A stretch of DNA of 43,085 bases from Bacteroidota bacterium (GCA_003246455.1 QKAF01000142.1:1-43085); one strand, 5' to 3'; shown: positions 35,017 to 43,085, numbered from the stretch's first letter. The notes: a model not told the origin generated them from the sequence alone. Translations and numbers: made by a program.

Positions 35017-36411
35017 TCAGATCGTCTCGAGGCTGAATTCTTCGAGATACTGGCGGACACGCTCGAGGAACCGTCCGCCGAGCGCACCGTCGACGATGCG
35101 GTGATCGAAGGAAAGCGAAAGGTACATCATCGAACGAATGGCGATAGTGTCTTCGCCGTCGGATTCGACGACCACGGGCTGTTTTTTCACCGCACCGACG
35201 CCGAGGATTGCGACCTGCGGCTGGTTGATGATCGGCGTACCGAAGATATTGCCGAAGATGCCGAAATTCGTGATCGTGAACGTGCCATCCTGGATCTCCT
35301 CCGGCTGCAGCTTGCGATGGCGGGCGCGCGAGGCGACGTCCGCGATCGACCTGCCGAGCCCGATCACGTTGAGCGTGTCGGCGTTTTTCACCACGGGGAC
35401 GATCAATCCGCCATCTTCCATTGCGACGGCGATTCCAAGGTTTATCATCCGCTTGTAATGAACATTCGCTCCTTCGATGGAACTGTTGACCAGCGGGAAG
35501 TCCTTGAGGGCGCGGACGGCGGCTTCCGCGATGAAGGGCATGTACGTGAGCGAGAAACCTTCACGCTGCTTGAACGCGGCGGCATGCCGGTCACGGAAGC
35601 GCACGATGCGCGTCATGTCGACCTCCGATACGACGGCCACATGCGGCGAGGTCTGCACGCTCGCGACCATGTGTTCGGCCATCAGGCGCTGCATGTTGCT
35701 CATGGGAACGATCTCGGCACCCTGCCCCGGCATTGCGGAGGGGGCGGGCATCGCGGCGAGCGAAGGAGCCGGCGAGAAGGATGCGGCTGCAGGGGCGATC
35801 GGCGCCGGTGCGGCGGGGGGAAGCGCGACGCCGCCGGCCTTCCGCTGGGCCACGTAGGCCAGGATATCGTTTTTGCTGACACGGCCTCCGGCGCCGCTGC
35901 CGGGAATCCGCTCGAGTTCCTGCATGCTGACGCCTTCCGTCGAGGCGATACGCATGACAACCGGGGAGTAGAAGCGCGGCTCGCCGGTGGACGGCAGCGC
36001 GGGAGCCGGTGCGGAAACCGCTGCAGGCGTGGAAACCGCGGCGGGCGCGGGCGCGGCAGCCGGCGCGGCAGGTGCCGCCTGGACTGCAGGTGCCTGCGGG
36101 GCGGGAGGAGCCGCTTCGGCAGGCGCTGCGGCGGGCGCCGAAGCAGTGCCTTCTTCCACGACTGCGCTGCTCGCGTCGGTTTCAATCAGCGCGATCGGGG
36201 TGCCTACCTCGACCGTGTCACCTTCTTCCGCCATGACTTTGACGAGGATGCCGGCGTTGGGAGCGGGGACCTCGGTGTCGACCTTGTCGGTCGCAATTTC
36301 GAGGATGGTTTCATCGCGGTCGACGGCATCGCCCGGTTTTTTCAACCATTTGAGAATCCGTCCTTCCGTGATGCTCTCGCCCATTTTGGGCATCTGCACT
36401 TCGACTTTCAT
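35017..36411 (-). CDS. 2-oxoacid dehydrogenase E2, dihydrolipoamide acyltransferase
   Basis: This 464-residue protein has one lipoyl domain (1-78) with lipoyl-lysine Lys43 in ATDKVDTE. An Ala/Pro-rich linker follows (~85-140), then a peripheral-subunit-binding domain (~147-190, RIPGSGAGGRVSKNDILAY) and the catalytic acyltransferase domain, whose active site is DHRIVDG near the end (His437, Asp441). It passes the acyl group from E1 to CoA. The fused E1 gene is 55 bp upstream. The single lipoyl domain and the partner E1 favour the branched-chain 2-oxoacid or pyruvate type; substrate cannot be fixed. No E3 gene is in the window. A GAGG site lies 10 bp before the start. Confidence 0.94.
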   Translation of the reverse strand: MKVEVQMPKMGESITEGRILKWLKKPGDAVDRDETILEIATDKVDTEVPAPNAGILVKVMAEEGDTVEVGTPIALIETDASSAVVEEGTASAPAAAPAEAAPPAPQAPAVQAAPAAPAAAPAPAAVSTPAAVSAPAPALPSTGEPRFYSPVVMRIASTEGVSMQELERIPGSGAGGRVSKNDILAYVAQRKAGGVALPPAAPAPIAPAAASFSPAPSLAAMPAPSAMPGQGAEIVPMSNMQRLMAEHMVASVQTSPHVAVVSEVDMTRIVRFRDRHAAAFKQREGFSLTYMPFIAEAAVRALKDFPLVNSSIEGANVHYKRMINLGIAVAMEDGGLIVPVVKNADTLNVIGLGRSIADVASRARHRKLQPEEIQDGTFTITNFGIFGNIFGTPIINQPQVAILGVGAVKKQPVVVESDGEDTIAIRSMMYLSLSFDHRIVDGALGGRFLERVRQYLEEFSLETI

Positions 36412-36466
36412 TTCGGTGTAACCTCGTTATAGAAAAAACTGTGTTTTTCGAATTCCAGTGTGTCAA

Positions 36467-38542
36467 TCAATACGCCACCAGGTCGCGCGCCGCGCGAATG
36501 ATATCCTTGTCCTGAGGCAGAATCTCGCTTTCCAGTGTCCAGGCGTAGGGAATGTGGCAGTCCCGGGCCGCGATGCGCTGAATGGGCGCGTCCAGAAGCT
36601 CGAAGCCTTCCGCCGCGATGCGGGCGGCAACCTCTCCGCCGAATCCGCCGGTGAGATTGTCTTCGTGGGCGATGAGGAGTTTGCTCGTCTTCGCAATCGA
36701 CTGCAGGACGGTCTCGGTATCGAGGGGCACCAGCGTTCGCAGGTCGATAACCTCGATGGAAATCCCTTCCTTGTCGAGCACGCGCGCGGTTTCGAGGGAC
36801 TTCTGCACCATCGCGCCCCAGGCGACGATGGTCAGATCGCTGCCCTCGCGGCGGATTGACGCTTTTCCAAAGGGGATCAGGTACTCTTCGTCGGATTCGA
36901 GCGAGGCGGCGTATCCCTGTCGGTACATGCCTTTGTGTTCGAGGAACATCACCGGGTCGTCCATGCGGCAGGCGGTTTTCAGCAGGCCCTTCGCGTCCCC
37001 GGCGGTGGAGGGATAGACGACGTACAGTCCTGGGACATGCGTGAAGTAGCCTTCGATGTTCTGGCTGTGGCAGAGCGCGCCATGGATATAGCCGCCGACC
37101 GGAACGCGCAGCACGATCGGTGCGGAAAAATCGTTGTTCGAGCGGTAGCGCATCGACGACACTTCGTTGCGAATGTGCATCATCGCGGTCCAGATATAGT
37201 CGCCGAACTGGATTTCCACCACCGGCTTGAAACCGCGGACGGCCAGGCCCACCGCCGTTCCGACGATGCTCGATTCCGCGAGCGGGGAGTTGAAGCAGCG
37301 GTTGAGGCCGAACTTCGTGGAGAGTCCCTTGGTCGCGGTGAAAACCCCGCCCTTGCCGTCCTGCACGTCCTGCCCGTACACGATGATTTTCTCGTTGCGC
37401 TCCATCTCCTCGTGCAGGGCGTGGTTGATCGCGTCGACGATGACGGTTTTGTTTCCCGAGGGCGTGTTGTGCTCGTACCGCAGTCCCAATTCCTTCGGGG
37501 AGTAGAGATACTGCAGCGCGGTTGACGGATCGGGAAGAGGTTTCGCCTCTGCGATGTCGGTCACGTCATTGACCTCGTCGAGCACGTCTTTTTCCATCTG
37601 CTCGAATTCTTCCTGCGTGAGCATCCCGGCGTCGATGAGGGCGTCCTTCATGCGGATGATCGGATCGCGCTGGCGGTCGCGCTCCAGCTCTTCCTTGCTG
37701 CGGTATTTCGTCTGGTCGTCGGAGGATGAGTGCGCGAGCAGGCGCACCACGTCCGTGACGATCACCGTGGGACCGTCGCCGCGGCGCGCGCGGGCGACAG
37801 CCTTGCGGAAGGCTTCGTGGGTTTCGAAGAAGTTGGTGCCGTCGACCTCGATGCGGTCGAGGTTGACGTAGCCCGCGACCATGTCATACACCGATCCGCC
37901 TGTTTGCTGCGAGAGGTGCACCGAGATCGCATACTTGTTGTCCTGAACACAGAAGATCACCGGCAGCTTGGCCCTGCTGGCCCAGTTCACTGCTTCGTGA
38001 AAATCGCCCTGGCTCGTGGTTCCCTCGCCGGAGGAAACGTACACCACCTCGTCGGTTCCCTCCAGCTTCGCACCCTTGGCCGTCCCGACGGCGTGGAGGT
38101 ACTGCGTGCCGGTGGGAGAACTCTGCGATACGACTCGGGCGGATTTCATCCCGTAATGCTGGGGCATCTGGCGTCCGCCGGAATTGACGTCATCCGCACG
38201 CGCGAGGAAATTGGTCATGATGCCTTCGGCGTCCATTCCCATGCCCATCATGTACGAAAGATCACGATAGTAGGGGAAAGACCAGTCCTTGCCCGGAACG
38301 ACGGCCTTCGCCGCGGCGATCTGGGCCGCCTCATGGCCGGAGCCGCCGATATGAAAGAAGCTCTTCCCCTGTTTGAGCAGAGTGAGCATTTTCTGATCGA
38401 GGCGCCGGGCCGTCATCATCGTGCGCAGGATGGAACGCAGTTCCTCCGGTGAGAAGGGGTTGTTTTTCGGGATGGTCATCGCGAAGGGATTCTTCGCCTC
38501 CGAAGGCGGATTGATCGCCGTGCTCGGGGTCGATTTGGGCAT
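36467..38542 (-). CDS. 2-oxoacid dehydrogenase E1, fused alpha and beta subunits
   Basis: This 691-residue protein joins two chains that are usually separate. The alpha part (~35-345) has the thiamine-diphosphate motif beginning GEGTTSQGD (172-) and ending at Asn202 in QDNKYAIS, plus the loop RLLAHSSSDDQTKYRS. The beta part (~365-691) has NKTVIVDAINHALHEEM, GTAVGLAVRGFKPVVEIQF and the transketolase C-terminal region (LIAHEDNLTGGFGGEVAARI). The fusion is known in Bacteroidota and relatives, annotated as branched-chain or pyruvate dehydrogenase E1. It decarboxylates the 2-oxoacid and loads the acyl group onto E2. The start has GGAGTACATCC directly before ATG. Substrate is not resolved. Confidence 0.95.
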   Translation of the reverse strand: MPKSTPSTAINPPSEAKNPFAMTIPKNNPFSPEELRSILRTMMTARRLDQKMLTLLKQGKSFFHIGGSGHEAAQIAAAKAVVPGKDWSFPYYRDLSYMMGMGMDAEGIMTNFLARADDVNSGGRQMPQHYGMKSARVVSQSSPTGTQYLHAVGTAKGAKLEGTDEVVYVSSGEGTTSQGDFHEAVNWASRAKLPVIFCVQDNKYAISVHLSQQTGGSVYDMVAGYVNLDRIEVDGTNFFETHEAFRKAVARARRGDGPTVIVTDVVRLLAHSSSDDQTKYRSKEELERDRQRDPIIRMKDALIDAGMLTQEEFEQMEKDVLDEVNDVTDIAEAKPLPDPSTALQYLYSPKELGLRYEHNTPSGNKTVIVDAINHALHEEMERNEKIIVYGQDVQDGKGGVFTATKGLSTKFGLNRCFNSPLAESSIVGTAVGLAVRGFKPVVEIQFGDYIWTAMMHIRNEVSSMRYRSNNDFSAPIVLRVPVGGYIHGALCHSQNIEGYFTHVPGLYVVYPSTAGDAKGLLKTACRMDDPVMFLEHKGMYRQGYAASLESDEEYLIPFGKASIRREGSDLTIVAWGAMVQKSLETARVLDKEGISIEVIDLRTLVPLDTETVLQSIAKTSKLLIAHEDNLTGGFGGEVAARIAAEGFELLDAPIQRIAARDCHIPYAWTLESEILPQDKDIIRAARDLVAY

Positions 38543-38867
38543 GGATGTACTCCGGGTTCAGGAAACGGTCAGACTCAGTATACGACAACCCCGCGACGGC
38601 GAAAAAAATTCCCTCCATGGGAGCGGCGAAATAGACCGATACGGCAGCGGAGGCTCGCGGGCAGATTGTACAGAATGGGCTGAAACACCAAAAAAATAGA
38701 GCAATCCCGCTGGAAATGCAACGGCGCGGGATCGGCGCGCGGGGAGGGCTTGCGTCGGAGCGTTCTGCGTGCTATCATTGACGGTCGTTGAGTCTTTATC
38801 AGAATCCGCCACCTGTTCTCCGGTTTCGGACCGGGGGCAGATCATCATTCCATCAGACGGAGGAAGC
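38543..38867. promoter_or_regulatory. Divergent intergenic region, 325 bp
   Basis: This region separates the E1 gene (minus) from the small membrane-protein gene (plus). On the minus strand TATACT (complement of 38577-38582) is a good -10 box for E1, about 35 bp before its start, though the -35 is poor. On the plus strand GGAGGAAGC precedes the start at 38868. No RNA gene, repeat or further coding frame was supported. Confidence 0.45.
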
Positions 38868-39239
38868 ATGTACGAATACGAGTACAGTGACCCTGGGGCA
38901 TTCGCCGCGCTTGGCATCGGCTACATCATTGTCATGCTGCTGATCGCGGCATTCATTGTTGCATGCTACTGGAAGCTGTTCACCAAGGCAGGACAGCCCG
39001 GTTGGGCCGCACTCATCCCGATTTACAACCTCTACGTGCTCCTCACCATCGTCGGGAGACCGGCGTGGTGGATCATTCTCTTCCTGATCCCCTGCGTGAA
39101 TATCGTGGTGGCGATTCTCGTGTATCTCGATCTGGCGCGCGTGTTCGGAAAGAGCACGGGTTTCGGTGTGGGACTCATCCTCCTGGGAATAATCTTCTTA
39201 CCCATCCTCGCATTCGGAGATGCCGAATACGTCGGATAG
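38868..39239 (+). CDS. DUF5684-like small membrane protein
   Basis: This 123-residue protein begins with an acidic, Tyr-rich stretch (MYEYEYSDPG), followed by about three membrane helices. The motif KAGQPGWAALIPIYNLYVLL and the later GRPAWWIILFLIPCVNIVV match the DUF5684 family, found next to signal-peptidase or secreted-protein genes in some bacteria. A strong GGAGG site supports ATG 38868 over the upstream open frame. It ends 20 bp inside the following gene. Function is unknown. Confidence 0.85.
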   Translation: MYEYEYSDPGAFAALGIGYIIVMLLIAAFIVACYWKLFTKAGQPGWAALIPIYNLYVLLTIVGRPAWWIILFLIPCVNIVVAILVYLDLARVFGKSTGFGVGLILLGIIFLPILAFGDAEYVG

Positions 39240-39762
39240 CTCGACCGCAGTGCAGCGGAACGCCGAATGCCCGGGCGTTCCGCGCGCTGCCTCGACCGAC
39301 GCACCGCAAGGATCTTCCATTTCCGCCTCCCGTCGTTCGCGTCCGGCTCCCTTTGCCGCAGCCGGGGCCCGGCTGGGCAGGCGCGGCGTCGTTCTGCTTC
39401 TCACGCTCGGAATGGCCGCCGCGGGATTCCTCTGGCTGAAAGTGATCGTTCCGTTCACGCCGCTCGAACCCATCCCATGTCCCTTCGAGTACGTCACGGG
39501 CTACGAATGTCCCGGATGCGGGCTTCAGAGTTCGCTGTCCAACCTCTTTGCCCTCCGCTGGAAATACGTGCTCATGGCGAACGTGCTGAGTCCCGTCCTG
39601 CTTCCCCTGTTCTTCATCGTCATGATATCGGGTTTCGCCGAGATTCTGTTCGGCGTCACGGTATGGCGCTTCGAGCTTCCGCGCTGGTTGATCGTGACTG
39701 GAGTAATCGTCGTCATCGTATACGGGGTGCTGCGGAATATTCCGTCTCTCGGAATCTGGTAA
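39220..39762 (+). CDS. DUF2752 family membrane protein
   Basis: The recognisable core is the DUF2752 motif CPFEYVTGYECPGCGLQSSL, with three closely placed cysteines. Before it is a membrane helix (VVLLLTLGMAAAGFLWLKVIV), and two more follow (VLSPVLLPLFFIVMISGFAEILF and WLIVTGVIVVIVYGVL). The family has unknown function; the Cys pattern suggests metal or redox binding. ATG 39220 gives 180 residues and overlaps the previous gene by 20 bp. The first ~55 residues are low-complexity and no good ribosome site is seen, so the true start may be internal. Confidence 0.8.
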   Translation: MPNTSDSSTAVQRNAECPGVPRAASTDAPQGSSISASRRSRPAPFAAAGARLGRRGVVLLLTLGMAAAGFLWLKVIVPFTPLEPIPCPFEYVTGYECPGCGLQSSLSNLFALRWKYVLMANVLSPVLLPLFFIVMISGFAEILFGVTVWRFELPRWLIVTGVIVVIVYGVLRNIPSLGIW

Positions 39763-39763
39763 T

Positions 39764-39781
39764 GGCTGATCGCGATCAGCC
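39764..39781. terminator. Perfect 18-bp palindrome between converging genes
   Basis: GGCTGATCGCGATCAGCC covers the mutS stop codon and starts 2 bp after the DUF2752 stop. It lacks a T-run on either side. It could form a shared 3'-end hairpin for both transcripts. Confidence 0.45.
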
Positions 39782-42385
39782 TTCAGCCATTTTCTTCAGT
39801 TCATCCAGCAGCTTCCAGGCGTCGACGGGAGAAAGCACATTGATGTCGATTGCGCGGAGCCGATCCTTGAGTTCCATGTCGCTGGCCTCGAACAGACTGA
39901 TCTGAAACTGCCGCGCGCGAGATGAGAGCTTCGCGCGCGCTTCTTCTTCGCTGCGCGCGGCGAGCACCGTGAGGTCCTGCCCTTCAAGCGAATGCAGCAC
40001 CTGCCGGGCGCGTTCGATAACCGCGTCAGGGAGGCCCGCCATCTGCGCGACCTGGATGCCGTAGCTGTGGTCGGCGGTTCCCCGGGAAACGTTCCGCAGA
40101 AATATCACCTTGTCCTGATATTCCCGCACCTCGACCTTGTAGTTGCGGATGCGGGGGAAAATGTCCGCCATCTCGTTGAGTTCGTGGTAATGCGTGGCGA
40201 ACATGGTTTTTGCGCGGCTCTCGGGGTTGTCGTGCAGAAACTCGGTGATGGCCCATGCGATGGAAATGCCGTCGAAGGTCGAAGTGCCGCGTCCGATTTC
40301 GTCGAGCAGGACGAGGCTTCTGGGGGTCGCGTTGTTGAGGATGTTCGCCGCTTCGTGCATCTCCACGAGGAACGTGCTTTCTCCCGCCGCGATGTTGTCG
40401 GAGGCGCCGACCCGCGTGAAGATGCGGTCGACGACGCCGATCCTTGCCTCCCTGGCGGGCACGAAGCTGCCGATCTGCGCCAGGAGCACGATCAGTCCCG
40501 TCTGCCGGAGATAGGTGCTCTTTCCGCTCATGTTCGGGCCGGTAATGATCATGATCTGCTCGTCCTCGCTGAGCAGCACGTCGTTGGCCACGAAGCGTTC
40601 ACCCGGGGGGAGCAGACGTTCGACGACGGGATGGCGTCCCTCATTGATCACGATTTCCGTCCCGTCGTTCATCACGGGACAGGCGTACCCATACTCGATC
40701 GCGGCGAGGGCCAGGGCGTTGATGCAGTCGAGGACGGCGATCGCGCGCGACAGCTGCTGAAGCCGGTCGGCGGTCGCCGCGACCGCCATGCGCAGTTCGT
40801 TGAACAGTTCCGTCTCGAGTACGACGATCTGTTCCCGCGCGTTGAGCACCTTGTCTTCGTATTCCTTCAGTTCCGGTGTGACGTAGCGTTCCGCGTTCGT
40901 GAGCGTCTGCCGACGGATGAACGTCTCGGGCACCTTGTCGAGATTCGCATTCGAAACGTTGATGAAATAGCCGAAAGCCTTGTTGTACTCGAGACGCAGG
41001 GAACTGATGCCGGTTTCACCGCGGAGCCGTTCCTGGTAATTGCGGATCCATTCCTTTCCGTGCGTCGCGATGTCGCGGATTTCGTCGAGCTCGGCATGGT
41101 AGCCCGGACGGATCGCACCGCCGTCATTGAGATTCATCGGCGGATCGTCCACCAGCGTTTCGTCGATCAGTCGCGCGACGTCATCGAGCGGTTCGATCTG
41201 CGTGTGCAGCGACCGCAGGTAGGGGGCGTCGCAGTCCTGCATGGCGTCCCGCAGCAGAGGCACGCGGCGCAGGGATGCGCGCAGCGCCGTCAGTTCGCGC
41301 GGTGTCGCGCGGCCGGTGCATATGCGTCCGGTGAGGCGATCGAAATCCACCATCTCGCCCAGCATGTCATGGATACGCTCGCGGCGGTCATGCGCGGTGG
41401 TGAGTTCCTTGACCGCGGCGAGCCGCTGCTGGATCGCGTCGAGTTTTTTCAGCGGGTGCGTCACCCAGTACTTGAAAAGACGTCCGCCCATCGACGTGGC
41501 AGTCCTGTCGAGAATCGAGATGAGCGTGCCGTCCTTCCCGCCTTCTCCGATGGATGCGACGATCTCCAGGTTTCGGCGCGTGGATGCGTCCAGCGTAATG
41601 TAGTCGTCGGCCAGGTAGTGCCGGATGTTCTGCAGATGCGGCAGGTTGGCCTTCTGCGTTTCCTTCAGGTAATGCAGCGCCGCGCCCGCGGCGATGACAC
41701 CGGCGGTCAGGGATTCGATCCCGAATCCCTTCAGCGACTGCGTCTTGAAATGCGTGACGAGAATCTCATAGCTCGTGTCGCGCGCATACACCCAGTCGTC
41801 GAGCTTCGTGATCGGCACGTGCAGCGGATTACGGCCGAAAAGGTCGTGGAAATGGTCGATGTCCTTTTTCGCCAGCAGCACCTCCGACGGACCGATGGTG
41901 TCGAGCTGGTCGCGAAGCTGGTGTTCCGCGATCTCGCTGGTGAAGAAATCCCCCGTCGACGCATCGACGAAGGCGACGCCCGCGGTCGAGCCGTGGAAGG
42001 CGACGGATGCCAGGAAGTTGTAGTGCTTGTGGTCGAGCAGCTTGTCGGTGAACACCACGCCGGGCGTGACGATTTCCACCACATCGCGCTTGACGATGCC
42101 CTTCGCCTTTTTCGGATCCTCCATCTGCTCGCACACCGCCACCCGCATCCCCGCCCGGATGAGTTTCGGCAGGTAGGTGTCGAGCGCATGATGGGGGAAG
42201 CCCGCGAGCGGCACCTCGTTCGCCGCACCGTTGGAGCGCTTCGTCAGCGTGATCCCCAGCACCTTCGCCGCCGTAATCGCATCCTGCTCGAAAGTCTCGT
42301 AAAAATCGCCCATGCGGAACAGCAGTATCGCATCCGGATACTCGGATTTTATCTGCTGGTACTGCCGCATGAGAGGAGTGGACAT
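39776..42385 (-). CDS. mutS: DNA mismatch repair protein MutS
   Basis: This 869-residue protein has the full MutS plan. The N-terminal mismatch-binding domain contains the FYE motif (28-30, GDFYETF) that wedges into mismatches. The connector, lever and clamp regions follow. The ATPase domain has Walker A GPNMSGKST (616-624) and Walker B LVLLDEIGRG (Asp695, Glu696), with the signature STFLVEMHEAANIL. It recognises mismatches and small loops as a dimer and recruits MutL. ATG 42385 matches the family start; the open frame runs further upstream but into unrelated, AT-rich sequence. No ribosome site is visible before this ATG: the inverted repeat that flanks the GxxExxY gene ends 7 bp upstream. 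Confidence 0.97.
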   Translation of the reverse strand: MSTPLMRQYQQIKSEYPDAILLFRMGDFYETFEQDAITAAKVLGITLTKRSNGAANEVPLAGFPHHALDTYLPKLIRAGMRVAVCEQMEDPKKAKGIVKRDVVEIVTPGVVFTDKLLDHKHYNFLASVAFHGSTAGVAFVDASTGDFFTSEIAEHQLRDQLDTIGPSEVLLAKKDIDHFHDLFGRNPLHVPITKLDDWVYARDTSYEILVTHFKTQSLKGFGIESLTAGVIAAGAALHYLKETQKANLPHLQNIRHYLADDYITLDASTRRNLEIVASIGEGGKDGTLISILDRTATSMGGRLFKYWVTHPLKKLDAIQQRLAAVKELTTAHDRRERIHDMLGEMVDFDRLTGRICTGRATPRELTALRASLRRVPLLRDAMQDCDAPYLRSLHTQIEPLDDVARLIDETLVDDPPMNLNDGGAIRPGYHAELDEIRDIATHGKEWIRNYQERLRGETGISSLRLEYNKAFGYFINVSNANLDKVPETFIRRQTLTNAERYVTPELKEYEDKVLNAREQIVVLETELFNELRMAVAATADRLQQLSRAIAVLDCINALALAAIEYGYACPVMNDGTEIVINEGRHPVVERLLPPGERFVANDVLLSEDEQIMIITGPNMSGKSTYLRQTGLIVLLAQIGSFVPAREARIGVVDRIFTRVGASDNIAAGESTFLVEMHEAANILNNATPRSLVLLDEIGRGTSTFDGISIAWAITEFLHDNPESRAKTMFATHYHELNEMADIFPRIRNYKVEVREYQDKVIFLRNVSRGTADHSYGIQVAQMAGLPDAVIERARQVLHSLEGQDLTVLAARSEEEARAKLSSRARQFQISLFEASDMELKDRLRAIDINVLSPVDAWKLLDELKKMAEG

Positions 42386-42392
42386 AAGAACT

Positions 42393-42429
42393 ACCACGAA
42401 AACGCTAAAACACGAAAAAGAGACGCGAA
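42393..42429 (+). repeat. Left inverted-repeat arm beside mutS
   Basis: This purine- and CACGAAAA-rich arm contains ACCACGAAAACGC, ACACGAAAAA and GAGACGCGAA. It is the inverted copy of 42891-42928. Its outer end is 7 bp from the mutS start codon. Confidence 0.85.
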
Positions 42430-42435
42430 GGATTG

Positions 42436-42867
42436 TTAGATAGCATCGGATTCCGTTGCGAGCGTATTGCTCATCACATACCTGCGGATTCCATGCTTGA
42501 TGTTCACAACATGGAAGTTTAGTAAAAATCCGAGTGGTTTGGAAGTCAACCGCAGATAGGATAACAGCTGTGCGGTGTGAATTGGTTCGAACGTCCTTAC
42601 GCACTTGAGTTCAAGGACAATCGAATCAGCGACAACGATATCGAGGCGTAGTTTCGCCGCTAAATCGACGCTCTTGTACGTTAATGTGATCGGCACCTGT
42701 CGCTTAAGTGGGATACTTCGAATCTCCAGTTCCCTGCACAGGCAAGCTTCGTAAACCGATTCGAGTAGGCCCGGACCCATCTCGCAATGTACTGTATAAC
42801 ATGCGTCAACAATTTCCGCCGCAAGCCGCTCTAACTCGGCGGGAAGCGGCGAATAGAATTTCTTCAT
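42436..42867 (-). CDS. GxxExxY protein, PD-(D/E)xK nuclease-like
   Basis: This 143-residue protein has the family motif GLLESVY (Gly33, Glu36, Tyr39). The nuclease-like core is Asp76 (LRLDIVV), Glu86-x-Lys88 (LELKCV) and a following glutamine in HTAQLLSYL (Gln100), as in PD-(D/E)xK folds. The family is widespread in environmental bacteria, with no established function. Its codons are more A/T-rich than those of its neighbours. The start has GGGAG 8 bp upstream. It lies alone between two inverted-repeat arms, between mutS and adenine deaminase. Nuclease activity is inferred from the motif only. Confidence 0.92.
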   Translation of the reverse strand: MKKFYSPLPAELERLAAEIVDACYTVHCEMGPGLLESVYEACLCRELEIRSIPLKRQVPITLTYKSVDLAAKLRLDIVVADSIVLELKCVRTFEPIHTAQLLSYLRLTSKPLGFLLNFHVVNIKHGIRRYVMSNTLATESDAI

Positions 42868-42890
42868 CTTTGTTCTCCCTAATTAATATT

Positions 42891-42928
42891 TTCGTGTCTC
42901 CTTTTTCGTGTCTTTGCGTTTTCGTGGT
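42891..42928 (-). repeat. Right inverted-repeat arm beside adenine deaminase gene
   Basis: Read on the minus strand this 38-bp arm begins ACCACGAAAACGC and continues with ACACGAAAAAGGAGAC, matching the left arm apart from a few changes. Its outer end is 13 bp from the adenine deaminase stop codon. Confidence 0.85.
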
Positions 42929-42940
42929 TTTTTCTTCCAC

Positions 42941-43085
42941 CTATACAAACATCGAGGTCAGCTCGAATTTCTCCGCGTCGACCAGGCCCATGTCGGTGAC
43001 TTTCAGGGCCGGGATGGGAGAGAGGGCGAGGAAGGACAGGGTCATGAAGGGATCGGGAAGCTGGCAGCCGAGGGATGAGGCGGCC
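42941..43085 (-). CDS. ade: Adenine deaminase, C-terminal end only
   Basis: The last 48 codons of a minus-strand gene enter from the window's right edge and stop at TAG 42941-42943. The sequence (GCQLPDPFMTLSFLALSPI, then PALKVTDMGLVDAEKF) is the highly conserved C-terminus of adenine deaminase, which converts adenine to hypoxanthine in purine salvage. The rest of the gene is outside the window, so catalytic residues cannot be checked. Confidence 0.88.
   Translation of the reverse strand, partial: AASSLGCQLPDPFMTLSFLALSPIPALKVTDMGLVDAEKFELTSMFV

Larger units (their letters stand above)
42393..42928 (-). mobile_element. Candidate insertion unit: GxxExxY gene between inverted repeats
   Basis: A 37-bp arm at 42393-42429 and a 38-bp arm at 42891-42928 are inverted copies differing by about three substitutions and one indel; both begin at their outer end with ACCACGAAAACGC. 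The unit is about 536 bp and holds one gene. It is visibly richer in A/T than its surroundings. It sits between the adenine deaminase and mutS genes. No transposase is present, so any movement would be in trans or by recombination. Calling it mobile is inference. Confidence 0.5.

Noticed and set aside
38543-38867. Upstream extension of the DUF5684 gene to 38769
   Set aside because: The open frame continues, but the strong GGAGG site at the ATG at 38868 and the change in composition support the shorter protein.
39992-42439. Plus-strand open frame of 815 codons opposite mutS
   Set aside because: It is the high-GC shadow of mutS, whose motifs are all intact on the minus strand.
42393-42928. Classical insertion sequence
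   Set aside because: No transposase reading frame is present; the only gene is a GxxExxY protein, so it is reported as a candidate insertion unit only.
1-43085. tRNA, rRNA or riboswitch
   Set aside because: No cloverleaf, rRNA segment or recognisable riboswitch core was found in the intergenic spaces, which are short.

Overview
The window is high-GC bacterial DNA (roughly 60% G+C by eye) and almost entirely coding. It most resembles a member of the Bacteroidota/Chlorobiota/Kapaibacteriota (FCB) side of the tree. The evidence is a TonB-dependent receptor with an N-terminal carboxypeptidase-regulatory domain, a giant secreted protein next to an outer-membrane barrel and a fibronectin-III protein, a fused alpha-beta 2-oxoacid dehydrogenase E1, a CstB-like sulfur cluster, and a mix of strong and absent Shine-Dalgarno sites. 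The exact lineage is inference. No tRNA, rRNA, CRISPR array or phage module was seen.

Layout. 1-5713 (minus strand): the start of a TonB-dependent receptor cut by the window edge, a GNAT-like protein and a periplasmic transglutaminase-fold protein. 5913-7473 (plus): an XRE regulator with a palindrome inside its promoter, its partner membrane protein and a small exported protein. 7549-19679 (minus): six co-directional genes, namely an outer-membrane barrel, a 1963-residue secreted protein, a fibronectin-III protein, an ECF sigma factor, its zinc-finger anti-sigma factor and a lipoprotein that also has a C-terminal membrane helix. 19984-26637 (plus): an unrecognised three-gene cassette (206-residue protein, 1518-residue RecQ-like helicase, membrane-anchored coiled coil). 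This is the best candidate for an undescribed system. 26810-31519 (plus): an acyl-CoA synthetase, then a TauE transporter, a rhodanese and a CstB-like persulfide dioxygenase. 31661-33339 (plus): a NagZ-like glycosidase and SecG. 33391-38542 (minus): LipA, a small membrane protein, and the E2 and fused E1 of a 2-oxoacid dehydrogenase. 38868-39762 (plus): two small membrane proteins. 39776-43085 (minus): MutS, a GxxExxY protein flanked by 37-38 bp inverted repeats, and the C-terminal end of adenine deaminase.

How the genes fit together. LipA makes the lipoyl cofactor needed by the neighbouring E2, which works with the fused E1. TauE, rhodanese and the CstB-like enzyme form a persulfide-oxidation and sulfite/thiosulfate-export module resembling the staphylococcal cst operon, but without its regulator. 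The six-gene minus-strand run may couple a cell-surface assembly to its own sigma/anti-sigma switch. The GxxExxY unit looks like an insertion between the adenine deaminase gene and mutS, and one of its ends lies 7 bp from the mutS start codon.
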